From contig OZ024870.1 of the NCBI GenBank assembly GCA_964017185.1, positions 32,139,621 through 32,203,620 on the forward strand: a stretch of 64,000 nt of DNA. Reading direction: 5' to 3'. Shown in pieces: positions 23,602 through 35,037 of this stretch. The position numbers and the translations under genes were made by a program. The stretch's first letter is position 1, and each line of letters starts with the position of its first letter. This stretch comes from Rugalucina vietnamica (lineage: Eukaryota > Mollusca > Bivalvia > Lucinida > Lucinidae). Under the pieces are notes generated by a model, which did no database searches, was not told where the DNA came from, and saw nothing but the letters and a program-made list of their open reading frames with translations.

Positions 23602-24337
23602 ATGGCCGACGTTGAAGAAGCTCCGCTGTTTTCGGTGAGTTTTTACGTTGCTAATGTTATTTTCAAGATTAGAGTGAAAATGCAAGAATAGCGATCAACC
23701 ATGGTTTGTTTCAGTGCTCAAACATTCGCTGGATCACTCGGAAGGTGTTCGAACACGCGGCCTGCGGCATTGTGTTCAAACACCTTCCTCGTGATCCATC
23801 GAATGTTTGAACACTGAAAACCATGGTTGATCCCTATAATCGAGTAGCCGATATGATTTCCCATTAGTTTTCATCATTTTTACTGTTGCTGCCATTTTAA
23901 ATGGGCATTCGCATGAGAAAACCAACGATTTGGGTTTCCGGCCAGATCCGACATAAACCAGTCTGCACAGTCACAGAAGCAGGCTAGAGGCTTGAAATTT
24001 TGGCTATAAGTAGAAGAGTAATTGTACTATCCGACTAGCGAAAACAAAGGCGCTGATCAGCTGTGCAGTTACTGCACAGCTGATATGCGCCTTTGTTTTC
24101 GCCTATACATTGTGTTGGTTTTCTCATGCGGTGGCTCAATTCTATTGGTTCTTCACCACGCATTTAATTATTTTTAATCACCACGCATTTAATTATTTGC
24201 TGCGCCGTCAATTATTTTTCCAGGTGCTGGTTCGTAAGCCCCCGGTGAGTCTGCTTCAGCAGCTACTGAACAGTGGACCCCTGGGTATGAAGATGAAGGA
24301 AAGAATTGCGCAGACCAAGATTATCCTGGGATTTTAA
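23602..24337 (+). CDS. Possible two-exon microprotein gene (48 residues)
   Basis: Exon 1 23602-23634 starts with ATG (A at -3, G at +4), reads MADVEEAPLFS and is followed by a consensus donor GTGAGT. Exon 2 24224-24337 follows TTATTTTTCCAG, begins in the same phase (VLVRKPPVSLLQQLLNSG), ends KERIAQTKIILGF and stops with TAA. AATAAA signals follow at 24379, 24430 and 24466. The 589-bp intron contains a 142-bp inverted repeat and a MITE. The predicted peptide has an acidic N-terminus and an LLQQLL (LXXLL-type) helix-like stretch, with no membrane segment. I do not recognise a homologue. Alternatively, exon 2 is the last exon of the Thr-rich gene upstream (also phase-compatible), or exon 1 is the first exon of a transposon gene. 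Coding status is unproven. Confidence 0.45.
23692..23833. repeat. Inverted repeat, arms about 60 bp
   Basis: GATCAACCATGGTTTGTTTC...GTGTTCGAACAC at the left pairs with GTGTTCAAACACC...GAAAACCATGGTTGATC at the right, with a loop around CGGCCTGCGGCATT. TCAAACA/TGTTTGA words are shared with the promoter-like block just upstream, so both may belong to one element. Confidence 0.7.
23902..24138 (+). mobile_element. MITE, TGAGCC/GGCTCA family, intronic
   Basis: It runs from TGGGCATTCGCATGAGAAAA to TTTTCTCATGCGGTGGCTCA. The centre CAGCTGTGCAGTTACTGCACAGCTG defines a subtype shared with 52661-52896. It sits within the intron of the two-exon gene model. Confidence 0.85.
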
Positions 24338-24500
24338 CATATACTTGTTATTGTTTATATACAAGTAGTTTCTGACTGAATAAAGCAACAGAGTACTATA
24401 GAAGAATTGTTCTAGTAGAGATTTTAAAGAATAAAGTTATCATCTGTACGCAAGACAGTAAAGTGAATAAAGAAAAAAAAAAAGTTATTTGATATGCCGA
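24338..24500 (+). terminator. 3' UTR with three AATAAA signals
   Basis: AATAAA occurs at 24379-24384, 24430-24435 and 24466-24471. The last is followed by an A-run at 24472-24483. Their position right after the TAA at 24335-24337 supports a real terminal exon at 24224-24337. Confidence 0.5.
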
Positions 24501-24824
24501 GTTATTTCTTGATTTGACTTGATTGATGTCATATTTGGTTAATATGCGCTTAGTACAGTCGCAGCGCATATTTTGGGTCAGAGATAGACGGGCATCAGTC
24601 TCAGAGATAAAGAATTCCCACTAAAATTACACAATCAGATGTTGAATCTCATAGATAAACCCTGCTAAAATCTCAAGAAATTTTTACCTCAGAGATTTTT
24701 GTTATCAGTAAGCTCAATTTTTTTCATACTTGGAAGTTTGGAACCTTTTTTTTTTTTTTTTTCTTGGACGTTTGCTAGTCTAGGTCAGAGACAGAGGCCA
24801 GTGTTCCACGTAGTTATTTATTTT

Positions 24825-25100
24825 CAACTGATGGGATGGCCCTACCCATTGGGGTCGTGAGAATTAGATGGACTGCCTATATCTGCGGGTAGCGCTCAAC
24901 CATTAGTGACTGACCATCTGATTACTGATTAACTGCTAAGAAGGCCTAAAGTGGTATAGTCAAACCATACACTTTAGTTTTTATCATATTTCGGTGGCAA
25001 TATTTTCAAGCATGTTTTTATTTCATGATATAATGTCCCATAAACTGAAGGCATAACCCAAGCTGTTGACTTAGACGATAACCCGTAACAAATTAAACAA
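24825..25100 (+). mobile_element. SINE, old copy (CCCATTGGGGCC family)
   Basis: CCCTACCCATTGGGGTCGTG, TAGATGGACTGCC, CCATCTGATTACTG and CTAAGAAGGCC follow the same order as the reverse complement of 53238-53549. The copy is well diverged. Confidence 0.6.
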
Positions 25101-25104
25101 AACA

Positions 25105-25133
25105 CTGTGTGTGTGTGGGGGGGGGGGGGGGGG
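25105..25133 (+). repeat. (GT)n(G)n simple repeat
   Basis: A short GT run turns into a G-run of about 17 bases, a likely sequencing or assembly weak point. Confidence 0.9.
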
Positions 25134-25313
25134 TAAATCTTTCATTAGCCTAGAATGTATCAACGTATGTCCATAGGCCTGCTAAGACCAAAAACAAGAG
25201 AACGATCCTTACTAGATAAGAGATGTAATTACATGTTTATTTGACGTAGACAGCTTACCGGAAGAGAGAGAGAGAAAATAAAAAAACATCTATTGTAAAA
25301 AAAATCATATATT

Positions 25314-25553
25314 TGAGCCGCCTCGTGAGAAAATCAACAATGTGGTTTCCGACGGAACAGGTCCGACACAAACCGGCCTGTACAAACACAGAAAAGAGCT
25401 AGAAGCTTGAAATTTCGGATTTAAGTAGAAGAGGAATTATACTATCCGAGTAGCGAAAACAAAGGCACTGATCAGCTTCGCGGTTACCGCGAAGCTGATC
25501 TGCGTCTTTGTTTTTGCCTATGCAGATTGTTGTTTTTCCCATGAGGCGGCTCA
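25314..25553 (+). mobile_element. MITE, TGAGCC/GGCTCA family, well preserved
   Basis: TGAGCCGCCTCGTGAGAAAA and TTTCCCATGAGGCGGCTCA bound the element, with the centre AGCTTCGCGGTTACCGCGAAGCT. It is among the least diverged members here. Confidence 0.9.
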
Positions 25554-25975
25554 ATTTTGTTTAAGATCCGTCAACAAACGTGCGGCTGTATTATGATTTT
25601 CGATACCCAGATACATATTTTCCAGAATCAACAAAAGTCTCTTCTGACAGTAAAATGCAACTTAATAAAGGGAATTATCCGCTTTTAACAATATTTATCA
25701 CTTATAACAAGACAGTCTTCTTGAATTAAGACATTTTCTTCCCCGTAATTGCATGGATCTATCATCATTATGTAACATAACAAGGCTATGTTTCATATTT
25801 CATAATGGAAGTAAGTGGTCCTTTGGGAAAGCCTATATCATTTGGAAGCAAAAAAAGTATCGAAATGTTGTGAACTAAAAGGCTAACTTGACAAAGCCAT
25901 TGATCTTGATTAAACCCCGATTTTACGACGATTTTACAGTGTTAAACGTCAATGGAATTCCCTTTATGTCTCACT

Positions 25976-27646
25976 TGAGCCGAGCTTATAGCATGGGCAG
26001 GTACTCGGCGTCCGTCCGTCGTCAACTTCTTCTCTGAAGCCGTAAGGCTGATTGCTTTCATATAAATTCAGCTGAGACTTGGTCTTTGAAAAACGACCTT
26101 CGACAAAGGTCAAAAATAACTTTGATCTTCAATACTCACAAAATATCATTAGCTCGGTGAAATGATCTGTATCTACCAATTTTCAGGTGACAGGCTACAA
26201 AACTTTTTTTTCAAAAATCCATTGCTTACATTTTTGCCATTGATAAGCTTGTAACCAAATCTGACCGTGCCGAAAAATAGGTCAAGGTCAACCAAATGTC
26301 GTAACTTATATAAGCTATGAAGGATCTGAGTTCTCGATGCTACATTGAAATAAGTTGACCGGTTCGTGTGAAGATTTTTAAGTCTTTACCATATAAGGGC
26401 ATGGTGATGATCTCGATCATCTGACCTAGAACATTTGTACAATTTTTTCCCTTTTCCCATAAAGGCTCCTATTAAAACTTGATTCTGAGATAAATTAGTA
26501 AAATTTTCATATGTAATCTACTTTTTCTATACAAAGTCAGAAGATGGCCTTGACCTTGAATACTCACATAACATCAATAACTCAATAAGTTGTCTGTATC
26601 TACCAGCTTTCATGTCACAGGCTAAAAAACTTTCTGAAAAATCCAATGTTTTCAATCTTTTTCTCGTTGAAAAGCATATGTGACCAAATTTGACCTTGCT
26701 ATAAAATAGGTCAAGGTCAATATAAGGTCATGCTTTGTATAAACTATGATGGGCCAGAGTCCCCAATACCACTTTTTCTTGACATCGGTCCAATGGTTCC
26801 TGAGAATTAACGGTTTTACCATATATGACCATATATGTACACGGCGTCCATCTTGGTCATGTGACCTAGGCCATTTTTACAAATCTTGGTTCACCCTTCC
26901 TAAGGATACTCCACATGAAGTTTGGCTCTAATTGGCCAAGTGTTTTCAGGGGAGATGTTTAGATATTGGGACCCCAATACTGATAAGCTGATACGCCAGA
27001 TAGATCAAGTCCAGCGTAAGGCCGCTCGCTGGACAGTCAATAACTTTTGCAGGCAGGCTTGTGTAACTGGGATTATTGAAAAACTAGGATGGCGAACATT
27101 GGAACAAAGACGGGCTGACGCCCGCCTTTGCTTGTTTTACAAAGTGGCTCACGGCTTGGTTGCAGTACCCCTCCCGGACCATGTGCAGTACTCAAACAGG
27201 ATATCACGGTACTGCCACTCCATGACCTTTAGGCAGGTATCCACATCCACAAACTATTATAAATATTAGTGGAACTCCCTACCCGAGTCAGTTTCAACAC
27301 TGCAGAGCCTTGATGCATTCAAGGCTGAAGTCTGCAAGTTGCACCACTCGCGCCCATAGATCCCTGATGCCTGTTTTTATCTGATTTAAGCTATTCTTAA
27401 CTATTTTAACATATCATCTGTTTTTTATCCTTTACTATTTTACTTTAAACCTCTGTACTATAATCCCCTCTTTTTTTCTGTCTGCTACTAACAGACGATG
27501 CGCGAGCCTGCCTAGAATGTCCGCGAGGGCGTGTGGCAGTATATAGAGATAGATAGATATTATGGACTACAATGACAACGACAACGATCACGACACCTAT
27601 AGCCTATAATAGGCTCACCTATGAGCCTTCAGCTGATGTGAGCTAT
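25976..27646 (-). mobile_element. GCTCACCTGAGC-type element interrupted by a LINE tail
   Basis: One end has GAGCTTATAGCATGGGCAGG followed by CGTCCGTCCGTCGTC. The other end has GGCTCACCTATGAGCC and CAGCTGATGTGAGCTATAAA, matching the two ends of 49463-51000. The body contains two units of a roughly 450-bp repeat with CATCTTGGTCATGTGACCTA and GACCTTG / AGGTCAAGGTCA words. LINE sequence replaces or interrupts it from 26951 to 27563. It has no protein of its own. Confidence 0.65.
26951..27563 (+). pseudogene. LINE RT C-terminal tail and 3' end (CR1-like)
   Basis: The frame 26955-27266 reads WDPNTDKLIRQIDQVQRKAA, then RWTVNNFCRQACVTGIIEKL, GWRTLEQRRADARLCLFYK and HGLVAVPLPDHVQYSNR. This is the usual C-terminal region of CR1/Jockey-type RTs. 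A stop or shift near 27268 precedes WNSLPESVSTLQSLDAFKAE, then a stop at 27358-27360. The 3' UTR ends in AGATAGATAGATA, a short-repeat tail as in CR1-like elements. It is strongly 5'-truncated. Confidence 0.85.
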
Positions 27647-27714
27647 AAAGGTTGGCGGTGGGTTAAGCCACAATCCAAACAAAAAGACCGTTCAGATTAG
27701 CTGGCACTCTTTTA

Positions 27715-28643
27715 AGCTACAGTCACACTGTCACGTTTCGAGGCCTACGTTTTACTACGTTTCCAAGTCCCACGTTTTGCCCTAAATTTGTCCGGTTTTG
27801 CAGGTTGTTAGGTTTCAGTACGTTTATAGCTACGTTTTGTGACGTTTTACTCCGTATCGCTACGTATTGTCCGGTTATCCAACGGCTTAGGGCCACAGTT
27901 TCACTAGGGATTGGTACGTTTAGCTACGTATTTAGTACGTGCCGATACGTTTTCCTACGATTCAGTAGGTTTTATCAGGTTATTACTACGTAGCGTCCGG
28001 ATAGTTCACTTGTACCCGTGACGTATTTATTGGAATTATCGCACCAAAATTAATTAGTTGCATAATGACCACCAAGAAAGGGTCCAAGAAAAGCTCCAGG
28101 GGTGGCAAATCTGCGCGTGCACCGGGGCTGTTAAGTGCACTGCAAGATGACACAGAAGAGGTAACCTTTTTTCTCTATATTTTGTGACTCGATTTATTGC
28201 ATCTTTAAAAAAAAAACACAAAAAACATCACGACCAAACTGTACAAATTTAGTGCATATTACTATTTGTTTCGAAATTGCACCCAATTCTTAATCCCATG
28301 CGTACTGGCCATGAACTTGAGCGTTCGATGATCGTATTCTTTGGAAATTTAATCGTATGCTTTTGTGTCCTTATACATATTTGTTACGTATGTACTACGT
28401 TTTACTACGATTCGACTACGCATTGCTACGTTTTACTAGGTATAAGCTACGTAAATCGGAGTGCCACGTTCGAACTGTTTTTTTAGTTCGAACGTGGCAT
28501 GGGCCAGGTATATGGCCGTATATAGCCGTATGTAGTACGTTCCACTACGTTGTAATACGTTTTACTACGTATATTGCCGTATTGCTACGTTTCAGAAACG
28601 TAGTAAAACGTAGGCCTCGAAACGTGACAGTGTGACTGTAGCT
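27715..28643 (+). mobile_element. PIF/Harbinger-like element with perfect long TIRs (929 bp)
   Basis: AGCTACAGTCACACTGTCAC and the following bases up to TTTTACTACGTTT (about 48 bases) are perfectly inverted at 28596-28643. Flanking TTA at 27712-27714 and 28644-28646 fits the 3-bp TWA duplication typical of PIF/Harbinger. Subterminal regions carry many copies of TACGTTT/ACTACG. The perfect TIRs suggest recent mobility. The transposase itself is absent, so this is a deletion derivative. A Harbinger assignment is inferred from the duplication length only. Confidence 0.7.
28065..28160 (+). CDS. First-exon candidate inside the Harbinger-like element
   Basis: An ATG at 28065 (context GCATAATGA) opens MTTKKGSKKSSRGGKSARAP, continues GLLSALQDDTEE and is followed by GTAACC at 28161. 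The Lys/Ser/Arg/Gly-rich start, a complete frame and a donor site suggest the first coding exon of a DNA-binding protein (transposase or Myb-like accessory) of the parent transposon. The rest appears deleted, because the right TIR follows within 440 bp. It is not recognised by name. Confidence 0.45.
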
Positions 28644-28646
28644 TTA

Positions 28647-28791
28647 CCCATGTGCGTTCTTTTAACTCCATGACAGTGTTGACACTGAGGTCTCACTAAA
28701 TACCGCAATGAACTGTTCATTAAAATTAATGCCCGGTTAAGTGATAAAAGCGTCGAAAAACTATAACACAGTGTAATAATAATGATAGTAA

Positions 28792-28868
<77 letters not shown>

Positions 28869-29074
28869 CTCTATATTTTATGAGAAAGACATATTTAGCA
28901 CGAATGCCAGGCTTCGATATGGTCCATGAACATGTTTCAAAATAAGTTTTTGGGCACCTTGCTCGTTTATACGGTCATTTGTATGTGTAGTGGGGATAGA
29001 AGCAAGTTTCCTTTTGAACAATCATTTACATGTAACACGTAACTGACAAGTTGTTGGATTTTTTTCGGAATACC
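28647..29074. other. Non-coding, with (AAAT)n/(AAT)n microsatellite
   Basis: AAAT repeats at about 28789-28832 turn into AAT repeats to 28867. The rest is featureless. Confidence 0.7.
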
Positions 29075-29079
29075 CCGTC

Positions 29080-29259
29080 CAGGGGCGGATCCAGGATTTC
29101 TGGAGAAGGGGTTAAAACCTATTTAGGGGGGTTCGTTTTCACACTTTTACCAATAATTGCTCAAATTTCCCCACGAAACTGAAATAATTTGGTTGCAGAG
29201 GGGGGTTCGCTGAGGGGGGTTCAAGCGAACCCCCCGAACCCCCTCTAAATCCGCCACTG
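29080..29259. mobile_element. hAT-like MITE (180 bp)
   Basis: The termini CAGGGGCGGATCCAGG and CTAAATCCGCCACTG are inverted copies, matching a widespread CAGNGGCGGA hAT-type miniature family. CCGTC on both sides (29075-29079 and 29260-29264) is a 5-bp duplication. The interior holds GGGGGGTTCG and AACCCCCC hairpins. Confidence 0.8.
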
Positions 29260-29565
29260 CCGTCCTCTTCATGTTAAGATTTTCTCGGAATAACTCGTCC
29301 ACTGCATGCTGTTTAGCATAAGATAGTTTTAAAATTGATTGCTCGAATTAATATCAAATTAATCGAAATTATGGTGATCTCATACTCTTCTTTAGCAAAG
29401 GGAGATTGATGATCACAAAATCAGTGTTGAATCATTCTGTGGAGTTATACGGCTTTGCCGCTTGGATTGTGATGCAGTTATTCACTGTTCGGGCGAAAAT
29501 TAGACAACCTTATACATAATACACAAAATTTGTTGAGCGTCAAGATTTTACAGGTTATGCTGGAA

Positions 29566-32500
29566 CACGCAAGGTAAATTGCAAATTGACCTTTGGTGGT
29601 CAATGTAAAAAAAAGTTGAATTATATTCGGTGGTCGTTTTGAGCGTTTCCTGTTATTATACGGTTTTCGCGAGATTAACTGAGGAGAAAGTTACGATAAT
29701 TTTCTATCAAAAGCTTATTATAGAAAATAAAGAATGTCAGGCTATCCTTTTTTGGCTGAATGTATGAAATGGTAGTTTGAAAAAATTAACCGTTCCACTG
29801 CAATCGCTTGTGTCCTGTTTGATCGGTGGTGAAAACGAAGTAGAATGTGGACAAACCCAGACTAAAATGCCTTAATTGTGTCGTTGCAAGTTTTTAGTAA
29901 CCAATCTTCGTCGAAGTCAGTTACATCAACACAAAGTTTGATTTTGAGACATAATTTTAAAAACGTTTATTTTTTCCTTTCAACGCTGAGATCGATTTTC
30001 TACCGGTGGCCAACTTGATATTGCGGTGATCGTATTGATTAATGGGGATTGCATGGCAAATGCTCGTTTAAGAGAAACCAGGAGAATGCTGGTCTGATAA
30101 ACATTTATTCTTATGAAAAATGCAAATTTGTTTTGAAAAATGTTTATTTTAAGTCAAATAATAGTGATTTTATATTTAATTACGGAGATAACCGAGTGTT
30201 CACGTAGATGTTTCTGTAATAGTCCGGCACGAAATCAATTTGACCTGGAATTGTGGTATAAAGTTTTTTTCTTTACAGATTCTTGTAGGTTAGACATAAC
30301 CATTAAGGATTCTGGATGATGACAGCCTGTCATCATTGAGCATTTTGAGAAATTCAAGATGGCGTCCAAGATGTCAGAAAATAATGAAAATACATATATT
30401 ATTGTACAAAGTGCCCGTTACAATGAATAAAAATGCTATGTTTCCTCACAACTTTAGCAGGTATTATTATATCTGACATAAGTTATTGTTGCCTGGTTTA
30501 AGGATCAAAATTGACATCCAAGATGGCCACCAGAATAAGATTTCTTGACGAATACAAATGTCTGCACAGGATATACATATTTGAGCTTCTTATGCATACA
30601 TATTTTGATCAATTAGAACTGAACATGACATATTAAACTTTGTTTTCTTTATAAATCCATCCATGTAAGACCTTGTCAATACAGAATCCAACTTCTGACA
30701 CCCTGTCAGCATTAAACAATTTGATCAAGATGATATCTGAAAATGATTTTTACGCACTGTTTTAAAGTTTGTCTCTAACTGAATGAAAAATGCTGTTTTA
30801 TCCCACCATTTAATACATATTGACATATTAAACTTTGTTTTCTTTATAAATCCATCCATGTAAGACCTTGTCAATACAGAATCCAACTTCTGACACCCTG
30901 TCAGCATTAAACAATTTGATCAAGATGATATCTGAAAATGATTTTTACGCACTGTTTTAAAGTTTGTCTCTAACTGAATGAAAAATGCTGTTTTATCCCA
31001 CCATTTAATATATATTGACATATCTAACATGAGTTACCTTTTCCAGGCTTGAGTGCAATATGGAATCCAAGATGGCTGTCAGAACATTCAAATATTATAA
31101 ACATTTTCATAATACATGTACACTGTTAAACCTTTTGTATGTTTCTGATTTTAATGCACCATTAAACACGTTTAATTCTTAGGAATACTAATAAAAAATA
31201 ACAAGAACTCCGCTGTATAGTTGGCACTCACATAGTCTTCATTTTACTGTTTTTGCTGTTACTGAGAACAAACAGCAGCTTATCAAATCTATAGGCTATG
31301 GTCTTACACAGGATGCTTAGATTTATAAAGGGAGCAATGATATCCACAAACTAGTTGGTACAGGCAAAAAAAGCGAACAAAATGTGTAAAAATGTTTTTC
31401 AATTGAAAGTATTGACAAAACACACTTAAAAGCAGACAGATAATATCCTTGTATACTATATAGTCACTTCTGTACTTCATGAAAATCGAAAAGGAGTTTC
31501 AATTTTTGCGGATGACACTGATGTACTTTTTTGTTACTTTAAATCTCAACACCTCACGATTCCTGGTATCATTTGAAAACAAGAGCTGTCATAAGCCGAC
31601 AGACTAGGTATAAATGACTGGTGAACTAACACTTGATTTAATTAACGCTCGTGTTCTATAAAGCTTGGTCACTATTGCACGCTTTTATACTTTGACCTCC
31701 TAAATAACTGAAATTGTCAGTCATGCCTTTTAAAATCAGATCTGCTAAATGTGTTGCCAGTGTCATTTTGGTGGCTGACAAATGAGACGAAACTTGAACT
31801 GTACCTCTGACCACCAAATCGCCTTCTTAAATCAACTGAATTGAATTTTTTGGAAGTGAAACTGAAAGTCATAGCGCCACATAGCGCTGTGGTTAGGCTT
31901 AGGCTTGTAGGAAATAAATAACACAAAACTGTGAGACAAATGGTTTTTAGACTGCGTCCTTAGCTGCATAATTGTGGTTTTATTGCATCTGCTTATAGCA
32001 TGGGGTGATATAAGAGCTGAACTTTTCGGATGTAATAATTTTCTTTGGCTAAATATGCTTTCAAGTATGCATATTGACCAGGTATCATTGGTCTATTTTG
32101 TATGTTCCCTTCACTTTGACTGTTGAATGTTTTGCCAAAGTATGTTTAGTCTAGCATTAAAGGGTGTTTATCAGTAACTTAGCTGTAATTGTGAAATCTT
32201 GCTTATCTTTTTATTATTAATTAAGTATTTGTCCTTTATATACATTAACATGCTTGTATGTTTCAAACACATACCTTCTGCTGATGCCATTGATATATAT
32301 TTCATGCCCCTCTGACTCTGGCCAAATTAACGTCATATTACTTAGCTGGCTGAATGTGTAACTGTCTTTGAACTATTCTTAAGCAAACTCTTACACTTGG
32401 CATCCTTGATTTCATGCCCGGCCATTGATATTTTAAGTAGAGGCTAACATTTGAATTGTGTAATCGTGTCTGTTAATTGTCATTGATATACTTTTAAAGC

Positions 32501-34751
32501 ATGCACCATAGCCTGGTATTCCCCTTTTAGATCTGATTTTCATACTCTATTGACATTGACAATTTTTATGTCACGGCTTGCACTAAGGCGTGTATTTCTG
32601 CACCATTGTTAGACAGCTTGGTGTGAATCCGTAAATAGTAATTCCCCCAGGACATTGATCTATATTGTACAGTATGCTACCTAGAGTTCGTTAAAATTTA
32701 CATAGATTTTCGCATTTAAGTGCGTTTCCTGTAACAGCTATATCTGCAGATATATAGATCCTTAGATATAAAAAGTCCTTTGTACAGCCTTCGGCTGAAA
32801 CACCCCTTGTACACATGACCTACACTGTGTATTGTAATTATCTCATCCACTGCAGTTGCAATATCGTTAAGGACGTTTTTATCACCAATGCTGTTGATTT
32901 TTGACAGTATATGTATATATCTTCTAGATCTTAATCCTGTCCATTTGTTCTGAAGCTATATAAATCAATATACTTTCAGTAAAAGTAGCTAAGCTGGAGT
33001 ATATAACAAGTCATACCCGATACGACTTATAAATAAGAAAAAAAACTGTACAAAAGTCTCCACTGTGCACTTAATATGTAAGCTAGTTTCTTAGCTTTAT
33101 TTGTGTGGAGGAAATGCATCTGATTATATTGGTATTCAATTCAAGCGCAGATATTTTTTATACTATTATAAATCTTATAAATGCCAATTTGATGATTTTA
33201 AATGTATCATGCTGCTGATGAATCTATGAATGAATGGTAATGCAATTTTCATCATCGTTTTACACTGTGACCATAATATGTGTAAAAATAAGCTGAAATT
33301 TCAGTAATAGAATAACAGCAATGCAGTGTGTTAAATCTGCACTTTTAATAGCTTCAAAGATAATTCAAAGCGATTTATTACTTAAAATATATTCAAAGCA
33401 TTTGCTTAGATGAACCATGTGGTATTTTCGTGTCTGTTTTACAGCAACAATATACAGATAGAGAAGAAATTGTGGTGTTGTTTTTCTGGTGGCCATTTTG
33501 GATGCCATCTTAAATATGATATGCCATCTTTAATATGATAATTTTACAGCTTGCAAAAATATGTAAGCTTCAACAGTCCTATAACTTCCCTTCAAGATTT
33601 GATCAAAATGCAAACAAACATTCAAACAAACATTCACTTTAAGATCAGTGTAATTGACTTTTTTGTTCTAAATCTGTATCTGGTAGACATTTTGGATGCC
33701 ATCTTGAATTTCTGACAAGGCTCAATGATGTCATGAGTTCATTATTTTGATTCTATAATGTCAGTGTCTAATCCAGAAGAAGCTCAAATATGTATACCGT
33801 ATAAATATATGGTAAAACAATTAAAATCTTTAAAAAATCTTATTTTGGCAGCCATCTTGGATGCCATCCTTGGTTTTTTCAAACCAGAAATCATTAACTG
33901 AAGACAGTCGAGTTAATACCTAATAAAGTTGTGAGGCAACATAGCATTTTCATTCATTTTATGGACAAAATGTATATCAGACCATAGGTTTTTCATCATT
34001 TTAGACATCTTGGACGCCATCTTGAATTTCTCAAAATGCTCAATGATGACAGGCTGTCATCATCCAGAATCTTAAATTGCAATGTCTTACCTACAAGAAT
34101 CCATCAAGAAAAAACTTTATACCCGACTTCCAGGTCCATCGAAAATATGCCATATTCGTGCCGGACTATAATGTTTATTTTGATTTGGCGGTGTTTAGAA
34201 TGTGTCTCCATTAATTTTCCTGACTTCTAACAGAAAATGACAGGTTAGTTGCATTTTTCTGGCCTTCTCTCTTGGTAAAAAAATTACATTATCTCCATTT
34301 ATCAACACGACCACCGCAGTATCAAGCTGACCACCGGTAGAAAAATCGATCAAATCGAATATTTTTAAAATTATGTCTGAAAGGCAAATTAAGTGTCTAT
34401 GTAACTAAATTCAACGACCATTGGCTACTAAAAGCTTGCAACGGCACAATTAAGGCATTCTAGCCTGTGTTGGTCCAGAGTCTACTTTCGGTTAACAGGG
34501 CACAAGATATTGCAGTGAAATGATTTTTTTTTCAACTACCACTTGGGGTAGACATTCAACGACAAAAAACTGATAGCCTGACATTCTTTGATTTTTATAA
34601 CAAGCTTTTGATAAAAAATTATCGTACCTTTCTCCTCAGTGAGTATCGCGAAAACTAACAACAGGAAACGCTCAAAACGACCATCGGATATAATTCAACG
34701 TTTTTTATGTTGACCACCGACGGTGGTCAACTTGCACTTTACCGGGCGTGT
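29566..34751. mobile_element. Foldback element, 5.2 kb
   Basis: CACGCAAGGTAAATTGCAA at the left and TTGCACTTTACCGGGCGTG at the right are the inverted ends. Pairing continues: 29640-29750 with 34565-34680, 29900-30035 with 34320-34470, 30220-30470 with 33910-34170, and on to about 31080/33490. GGTGGTC/GACCACC occurs several times near the ends. Many CAAGATGGC / GCCATCTTG words line both arms. No transposase frame is present in the 2.4 kb of less-paired middle. It is a non-autonomous DNA element by structure; the superfamily is unknown. Confidence 0.8.
30627..31020 (+). repeat. Two tandem copies of a 196-bp unit
   Basis: GACATATTAAACTTTGTTTT recurs at exactly 196-bp spacing, and the copies are almost identical. 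This indicates a recent tandem duplication limited to the left arm of the foldback. Confidence 0.92.
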
Positions 34752-34780
34752 GGAAAATGTAAACACGAATTATAAAATTT

Positions 34781-34876
34781 TGGTTTAGAATGCAAAAACA
34801 CAAAAAATACAAAATTTGAATATAATTGGTTTAGAATGCAAAAACACAAAAATTACAAAATTTGAATATAAACCCT
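34781..34876 (+). repeat. Two tandem copies of a 48-bp unit
   Basis: TTGGTTTAGAATGCAAAAAC...TTTGAATATAA occurs twice back to back with one or two differences, just outside the foldback. Confidence 0.9.
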
Positions 34877-35037
34877 TTTGCAGTTACAAACTGGTCCAAT
34901 ATCATTTCTGAGAATCACGTGGTATTGTATACATACATACCGATAAATGATCGGTGACACACACAGCAACTGAGACAGAAGTTGAGGTTAGATTTTCGAT
35001 GAGAAATTCGAGTTTTCTCCTACAGCGTTTCTTCTAC

